This document shows positions 57,326 through 64,000 of a DNA stretch of 64,000 nucleotides, in pieces. Under the pieces are notes generated by a model. That model was given only the letters and a program-made list of their open reading frames with translations. It was not told where the DNA came from and made no database searches. Origin of the DNA: Pipra filicauda. Taxonomy: Eukaryota > Chordata > Aves > Passeriformes > Pipridae. The stretch spans positions 2,212,001 through 2,276,000 of the forward strand of contig NW_024103441.1 of NCBI RefSeq assembly GCF_003945595.2, read 5' to 3'. Positions within the stretch are counted from its first letter, which is position 1; the number at the start of each line of letters is the position of its first letter. Made by a program: the position numbers and the translations under genes.

Positions 57326-58125
57326 GCAGCTGACTTCTAAGAGATTTTTTTTTTTAAGTTTCAAGATAATGATGGATATGCATCCTTAATTATTCCTACT
57401 GAGAAGAGTATACTGAGTTGTCATTCACATTTTTCTGTTTTTGTGAAATAAACCATAGATATTTCTCTAAAAGATTCAAACAAAAGTGACCAGGACTCGA
57501 TCTTTCTTAAAATTTTTTGATACATACTTTTGCCTCAGTTTCTTAGTTGGAATAAACCCTTTTTCATTTTGCAAATAGAAAGGAATGGTGCTTTACAGAA
57601 CTTGTCAAGAATCTTGAAAACATGTTAGATGAAAATCTGGAGTTTGACGTGGTTTCTGTAAGCAAAGGAATGCTATTTGGAGTCCTGGAAAATAGGGAAC
57701 ATAAATTCACCCCAGACAGCTTTAACTTGCATAATCAGCATTTGCACAGCAGGTCACACTTGGAAAACCTGGCAGTTTTCCAGGCCTCATGTTTCTGCAC
57801 AGATGACTGGTTTTGCAAATCTCTTGCATATAGGTATAAAATGGTTTTATTTCACTGCTGGAATTGTAATACCCGTTTTCCCCTCCTCTAAACCTGCAAT
57901 TATTGTGACCACTGAAAAGAAACTGATTTTTTCCTCAGCATTCACTTCTATCTTTATTACAGCACCTCATGTCTTTAACTGAGCATGGGCTTTGGGGTGC
58001 ACATTCTTTTCTGGCCAAAGAAATATAGAGCATCATATGACAGATTTTTCTCCATTTTTTTTAAGAACTGTGTAAGAAAATAATGGAACAGAGTTCATCA
58101 GTCTCGTCTTAACATATCATCTTAA

Positions 58126-58290
58126 CAATCATCTAGTCCCACCACCTGACATCAGAGCTGATGTGGGGCACTGACCCCCTCTCTAGGAAGCCTGTTCTAG
58201 GGTTTGATCACCAGTCGCAGAAGGCAAGCCACAGTGAATGACATCAGCACGATTACACTGTGCTGAAATGCTTCTCTGTCACGATCTTGC
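58126..58290 (-). repeat. CR1 LINE fragment
   Basis: aatcatctagtcccaccacc, then tctctaggaagcctgttcta, gggtttgatcacc and gaaatgcttctctg follow the reverse complement of the CR1 type also seen at 30560-30980. Its far end is diverged. Confidence 0.75.
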
Positions 58291-58828
58291 CTGCATGTCA
58301 CCTTTTCTAAGATATTCTTCCTATATGAAAAAAACAGTGGAAGGACAAGGACGTTGGTAGGAGAATACCCCAGTACAAACAGAAACAACCATCAGATGTC
58401 CTTCCTGCAGTCTCTTTATTATGATATTCTTAAGTCTTTTATTGTCTACTTGTTTGGTTAAAAAAAAGGTGTTTAGAATGAGGCCTATTTGTTGCATATT
58501 GTGAAGGATCACATAAATAAAGGACATTTTTTCCGTTCTGAAGCTGGATTAAAACGGAAGTTCGTGGAGTCAAGGAAGTGAGGAGAGAAGTCAGTGAAAC
58601 AGTTTTAAGGAAGGATTTAATTCTTTTTAGTATCTTCCTCGTTTTGAGTAGCAAAACAGCAGATTCTTAGAACATGAGGACTCCTTCCCATGTAAGAAGA
58701 TGATCATATCTGACATCTAGGACCTTAGCTTTCAGTTTTGCCGTGTTGTACTTATGCCCAGGAATTGATACTCTTTGTACCTGACTAGTGCCATTGCTGG
58801 TCACTCAGTTCTTCCTGTTTCTCCCCCT

Positions 58829-58847
58829 GTGGGGGCTTAGCCCCCAC
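58829..58847. other. Perfect 9-bp GC-rich inverted repeat with one-base spacer
   Basis: GTGGGGGCT, then T, then AGCCCCCAC. It stands in T/C-rich sequence and may be part of an old LTR or be chance. A one-base spacer cannot loop as a full 9-bp hairpin, but a slightly shorter stem could form. Confidence 0.6.
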
Positions 58848-61800
58848 TTCCTCTCTCCCTCTGCCAGTAGCTCTTCTTCAGTGGACTGGGAGGGAACTAT
58901 ATTCCTAGGGCCATATTTGTCCCCCGTGCAAAATTCCACTTAGGCAGCTGTACACTTTTCAACCTAAAGCAAGCATGCAGGTTTGCAACAAATTTTTTTA
59001 ATTACTGGAAATACAGTCCCTTATCCTCATGTGTACTGACAGAACATTAACACACAAGCATGCAAACAAAAACCAGGTGAAAAAGGCACACTTAAAAAGA
59101 AAGATGTTTTATTTTAAGTAAACATCAAATGGAACTTCTAATCAGAAGAAGTATGGAAGTTTGAAGTAATTTCATTTCTAGATTCTGGCTGTTCAAGACT
59201 TGTGTACTCATAAAAGCACTTTTGATGAGAACTGAGTTGGGACAAACTTGCCCTGGTGCAGATGCACCAAAACCCAGTTTTGTGTATGTTTACCCTACTT
59301 GGCAGTATATTTTACTTTTTATTCAGGCAAAATAGGGTTTTTTTCTGTTTGTCTTTTGCCAGCATAACTGCATCTGTATGAAAACACTTGGCAGCATTAT
59401 TGTGTGGCACATAATCACAGCAGTTTTATACTCGAGCCAGCACAAGCACTTTGGTTAGAATTTTGGCTCGTATCCCAAATATTGGCCTATCTGTGTATAG
59501 AACTGGCAGTAGGTAATAAGAAATTGTTTGATTTGCTCATTCATTGTTTACTCAACTGAGGATGTTTCCATGATCTGGTGAAAAAAGAGGAAATAAACTT
59601 TCTGAAAGGGATATCAGATGTTTCAGCATTAGATTGTTTTTTCCTGCCCTTTAAAGGGAAAAAATAAATAAAATCTTACTTTGGCTTTGCTTTGGAACAT
59701 TCTTCTGTCCTGTACTCTATCTTGCTTATATGGGACTCTTGATTAGTCAAAATGTGCTACCGTTTGATTGTTACAAATATCTTGACATTTTTCTTACGTT
59801 TCAACAAAATTCGAGAATTTTAAAATCTAAAATTATACAGGTGTTTCACAATCTATTTTTTAATCACTATCATCATCCTGAAATGCTAACGGTAAAAATA
59901 TTTCTACATGGAAAAATATTACTGTCTGGCAAACGTTCACTTTTATTTTTTAACCAGGTTGCCTTAAGAGGAAGCATTAAAAGGAGCAGTGTCAGTATGA
60001 TGGCCTTTTTGGTTTGCAGCTACAAAATACATTTCATTGTGGATATTCCAGACTGTATACCTTTTTTCATTAGTTGTTGATTCTGATGCCATGCTTCAGA
60101 GGATCTCATTTTTACAAAAGAGACTGGTTAACTGTCTCTCACTTTACCTGTGGGATTTTTGAGTGCAATTGAAGGTCTGTCTCCATCAGATGAAAAATAG
60201 GACTTGTAATAACATAATCCAAGAATCATTAAGCTTATCTAAAAATGCTACCGGTAGCGTTTCAGTGCTGTGGCTGTTTTTCGTTGCATGAAATTTGTTC
60301 ATAAAATAGACACTTGCATTCTTACTCTAGAAAGAAATGCGTTTATGAAAGCCTGAGTATATACTGTCAACATTTGCATCTCGATCTCAAGTGGTTTTGC
60401 AGTGCTGAGTCTTTCAACCATTGAGAGACTGACATTTTGTGTCTAGGAGTTTGTACTATGTCCTTTTTACACCTGTGCTTTTCCATGTCCTCCAAAAAGT
60501 AGAGATGAAGCGGTAGGAAGACTGCTGGGTGGTGGCTGAGCACTGAACTTTGTTATGTGTTACTCTGGATTACAAATCAGTTCAAGGAGGAAATGTTTTG
60601 ATGTTTAAGAAGACATCATCTGTACTATAGCATTTTGGAGAAATACAAAAGCAAAATAATGACCTCTGTGAATCTTGTGTGGAAAACCTTACATAAGACA
60701 AAAATGTAAAATAATTAATTGCCTGGATTTTGTACCACGATAGAAGTTTTGTATCTTAAATTGCATTATTATGTTATTCCTGCAGATAAGCAACACAATA
60801 GATCTCAGTAGGTAAAAGCAGTAGAATTGCTTCTTGCTGCTGCTCTTGTTTTTCTATAGATAGTAAACTGCTACAGAGCCAGAGAGCCATAGGTGTGACA
60901 GCATGATGCTGATTCATGGAAAGGCAGCTTTTGAATACGTGGGATGTGACACTGTCTACACTTGGGGGCTGCTTTACAGAGAAGGCGATTTTCTGAGCTA
61001 AAACTGTGATGTTACACAAGCATTTCTAGGGACTTCAGCATCCACTTGGATTGCAGTCTAGTTGAGTTTAAGATAAGCAAAAACACTACCAGTTTTGGTT
61101 TGAGGAGCTGATCCTCAGCTGATTCATCAGAACCTGGTATATGATGAAGACAGCAGCAATTCTCACTTTAACAAGTTAGGATAGATTTTTAGTGGCTTGT
61201 ATATCACAGCTGAGGAATTAAGGATAATCATTGTAAACAAGGTGAAGGAGTAGGTTTCCTATGTGACTTCCTACACTTAAGCAGGAGTGCTCAGTAAGCT
61301 GTCAAATAAAATAGAATTCTCCATTTAAGTCATTGTATCTTTGAGATAACTGTTGGTTTTACAATAGTCACTGTCACTCAGCCCTCAGCCTCCATAAAAA
61401 GGCTCCCAGAGTATTACATCCCTTAGAAAAGTTAAGTTCAGAATTTTGGGGATTTTTTTTTTTATTATTTCCTTCTAATTTTTTGTATAGGGTTTTATTT
61501 ACGTGTCTTTTTCTTGTAATAGGTGATTTTTATTTCATTAAAGAGTGGACAGGCAAGGTCCAATGCTTAGCATTTGTTCCCATCTCTGCAAATTTCTCTA
61601 ACTCAGGAAGAGCTCATAGTCTAGAAGCTGGGTCATTAAGTGTGTACAGGTCCAGTGTGCCAGAATTGAATGCACAGTAATTAAACTAACAATATCAAAG
61701 CCTTTTAGAAATACACAGAAAACAAAAAACACATTCATAAGAAGGATGACACACACACTTCTGCACTACACTCCTGTTTTCTGATATTGTTGTTTTGACT

Positions 61801-64000
61801 ACGAATTAAAAAGCAGCAATGATACCCTCCATACAGATGAGTTCATTCAGCTACACAAAACGACTGTTACAAAATCAGCTCTGGGGGTTAATTGGCTGTT
61901 TTGTGCTGGTCAGATTTAGTTTAACAAGACTACCAGTACCTGGATGGTCTGGCTTTTCCTTCATACATCTGATATGCCATCTTTTATGCAGAGTCCTCCA
62001 GCACTTACATACGTAAAGGAAGGCATGGTGTTAGCTATTGCAGCGTTTATCCTCCCAAAGATAAACTGCTGTATGTGATTGTGAATTCACACATAGTTTG
62101 ATAATTGTGCATTCTAAAGAAACATGAAAAGCTAGCAACAAATCTTCACTGTTTAATACTTTTGTCTTTGATATTAAAAGGGTTTTTTAGCTTTACATTT
62201 TTATTGCATTATAAAAGCAAATGAAGCAAGGGTGTTGAAAATGTAAAATCCTACTATGAAAAGATCAGACAGTTTGGTTTTGGTTTTTGTTAACAAACAT
62301 TAGTTTTTTGCTTCTGCAGAATCCTTTGATAGCCAGTGTTTGTAGACTTACAGTTAGCTGGCATGTTCCAGGCACCAGGCCAGTAATATGATCTGGATTT
62401 CACAACACCATTGTGATAAGACAGACAAGCATGAATTTTCTGCATCTGCTTGCTTTCTTACTCCCTGGCCTTTTTCTCAGAGCTCATGTTCTGTTTTTAC
62501 TCCTTCTCCCAAACATTTTCTTGCGTGGAACTATATTAATCCATCCTCTCAATTTTTACCTCTCAAAGGTAATCTTCATACTTGATGCAATTTATTAATT
62601 TTTGCTCTTTTGTAAGGAGAGGGACTTCCACTGGTACAGGGTTTCCTTTAGAATTAACTCATGTAGTTTGATTTTTAGATGAAGAGTACTGCTGTAAAAA
62701 ACCTGGATACTGGTTTCTTTTTGCTTTTGTAAAAGGAAAGAGCAATTCACAGTGAAAACACAGCACAGTAATATGTATGCCACATGTATTGGGAAAAGCC
62801 TTAAAGTTTTGTTTGAAGTTTTAAAGTAAATATAGGGAAGGGCTGACACCTAGTAGCATGCAGTTTTAGTTACAAAAACATGATGTAAAACTAAATTGAA
62901 AAATTTAACTCCAGACTTATGGAGGGAATGACTTCTGGGGTTTTGCCACTAGTTACTTGCTTCCATTATAAGCAGTGCCACACTGACATTAACCTATAAA
63001 TTGCTTTAAGATACTCGTATTATAATGCAGTCACTACTCAGCTCTTCTGTCCACTTAAAACTGGTGAAATTTTGGTTCAAGCACTAGTTCAGCCTTGTTA
63101 AAAGGAAATAGTTTTCTCACTGAGGGGAATGGATGACTAAAGCAACATTTCAGAATGAGAGTGTCTTCATGACCTCTTGGAGAACTTTTGTTTTGAAATA
63201 CTGTCAAGTGCTGCAAGAAACTGCAGAGGGTTATGGATCTTTTGCTGCCATGTAACTTTTTTCAAAGTTTGGCAAAAGCCTCTTTTTATAAGAAGTACAA
63301 ATTTTCTTCTGGATTACCAAGAATTTTGGTCATGCTACTTGTGAATTGTTCTTTGTGCTTTACTAAAGTTCTGTCATAGATGTGGAATGTAATTACTGAA
63401 AGAGAGCACTGCTTTTGTTGTTGCTTCCCTTAACAGCGGCCTCACCTTATTTTCACTTAATCCAATCACTACCAGAAAGTGCTCATACTGTGTGTGCTTA
63501 TATATGTGCATGAACATTGTTCATAACAGCTCTTAAAAATATTCACATTTTAATAAATATGACTCATTTTGCCCATGAAAAATAGCAGTTAGATCATTTA
63601 ATAACTATTTAATGCTTACACAAATGTACTTATAAATGCTAGGCTCTTTAATTAAATTTTTGCAAAATATTTCAAATACTCATTTTATAGAATCTGTGAA
63701 AGTATCACGAATTTTAATATCTCCCTGATCAGACATGAGTGTAAAAAAAGACTGAATAGAGATTTCCTATAGTATGTCCTCGAAAATTTCTCGAAAGGCA
63801 CATGCATTTACAGCAACTTTAAGGAAGTGTGAAGATCAGAGTTACACACAGAAATCAATAAACAATATTTTTAAAAAATATAATAATATTCCTGAAAATA
63901 ATATCAAGAAGGTTTTCACTGCCTGGCATGTAATGTCTCAGCTCTCTTTACAACTCTGTTTTAATACGTGACGGATTTTTTTGTTTGGCTCGGGGGTATT

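Larger units (their letters stand above)
43814..64000 (+). other. RALGPS1: Large RALGPS1 intron hosting ANGPTL2 (open at the right edge)
   Basis: It begins at the gtgagt donor at 43814. No further RALGPS1 exon was found up to 64000, so at least 20 kb is intron. On the minus strand it holds all ANGPTL2 coding exons. The gene-free parts carry an old LINE (44370-45200), CR1 fragments (52234-52316, 53015-53065, 56878-57325, 58126-58290) and otherwise unremarkable AT-rich DNA. From 45200 to 47740 and from 58900 to 64000 I see nothing beyond short chance ORFs. Confidence 0.75.
55546..64000 (-). other. ANGPTL2: Upstream region / 5' UTR intron of ANGPTL2
   Basis: The acceptor at 55546 shows that this is, at least in part, an ANGPTL2 intron. 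No CpG island, TATA-based promoter or donor can be assigned, so the promoter may be outside the window. Contains CR1 fragments (56878-57325, 58126-58290). Open frames near 56176-56376 and 57622-57891 match nothing I know. Confidence 0.5.

Noticed and set aside
1..64000. CRISPR arrays, bacterial operons, prophage or complete mobile elements
   Set aside because: The window is vertebrate nuclear DNA. No regularly spaced repeats were seen, and all transposon pieces are short, dead fragments.

Overview
The window is nuclear DNA from a bird. Evidence: several truncated CR1 retrotransposon copies with the avian 3' end (ATTCTATGAT-like), AT-rich introns with two sharp CpG islands, and proteins very close to mammalian orthologues but with bird-like substitutions. 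Gene order and strands, ZBTB43(+) - ZBTB34(+) - RALGPS1(+) with ANGPTL2(-) nested inside RALGPS1, match human 9q33.3 as I know it. The species cannot be fixed from the sequence alone.

Layout. (1) 1-6960: last exon of ZBTB43, with the whole 464-residue coding sequence (212-1606) and a long 3' UTR-like stretch containing a CR1 fragment and another avian repeat. (2) 6960-8290: short spacer. (3) 8290-8960: CpG island promoter and non-coding exon 1 of ZBTB34, then an 8.3 kb intron. (4) 16932-~23145: ZBTB34 coding exon (499 residues, 16954-18453) and a long AT-rich 3' UTR. (5) 23145-26880: intergenic DNA with a 470 bp CR1 and a CAAA-rich repeat. (6) 26900-28050: CpG island promoter of RALGPS1, with a probable non-coding exon ending at 27539 and a second one at 28783-28899. 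(7) 33725-43813: first seven protein-coding exons of RALGPS1 (203 residues), ending inside the RasGEF domain. (8) 43814-64000: one large RALGPS1 intron, still open at the right edge, which holds the complete four-exon coding part of ANGPTL2 on the minus strand (489 residues; exons between 55545 and 49142).

The genes do not form a pathway. ZBTB43 and ZBTB34 are tandem paralogues: BTB/POZ zinc-finger transcription factors, each with an intronless coding sequence. RALGPS1 is a Ral GTPase exchange factor. ANGPTL2 is a secreted coiled-coil/fibrinogen-like protein that uses the RALGPS1 intron as its locus. I saw no convincing tRNA, rRNA, CRISPR array, full-length transposon or unknown protein family. 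The observations most worth checking are a minimal AUG-UGA start-stop element in the ZBTB34 5' UTR, three short upstream ORFs in the RALGPS1 5' UTR, a run of symmetric phase-0 exons in the RasGEF region, a UG repeat just before the RALGPS1 start-codon exon, a GC-rich block inside the ZBTB34 3' UTR, and fragments of an old CR1/L3-like LINE.
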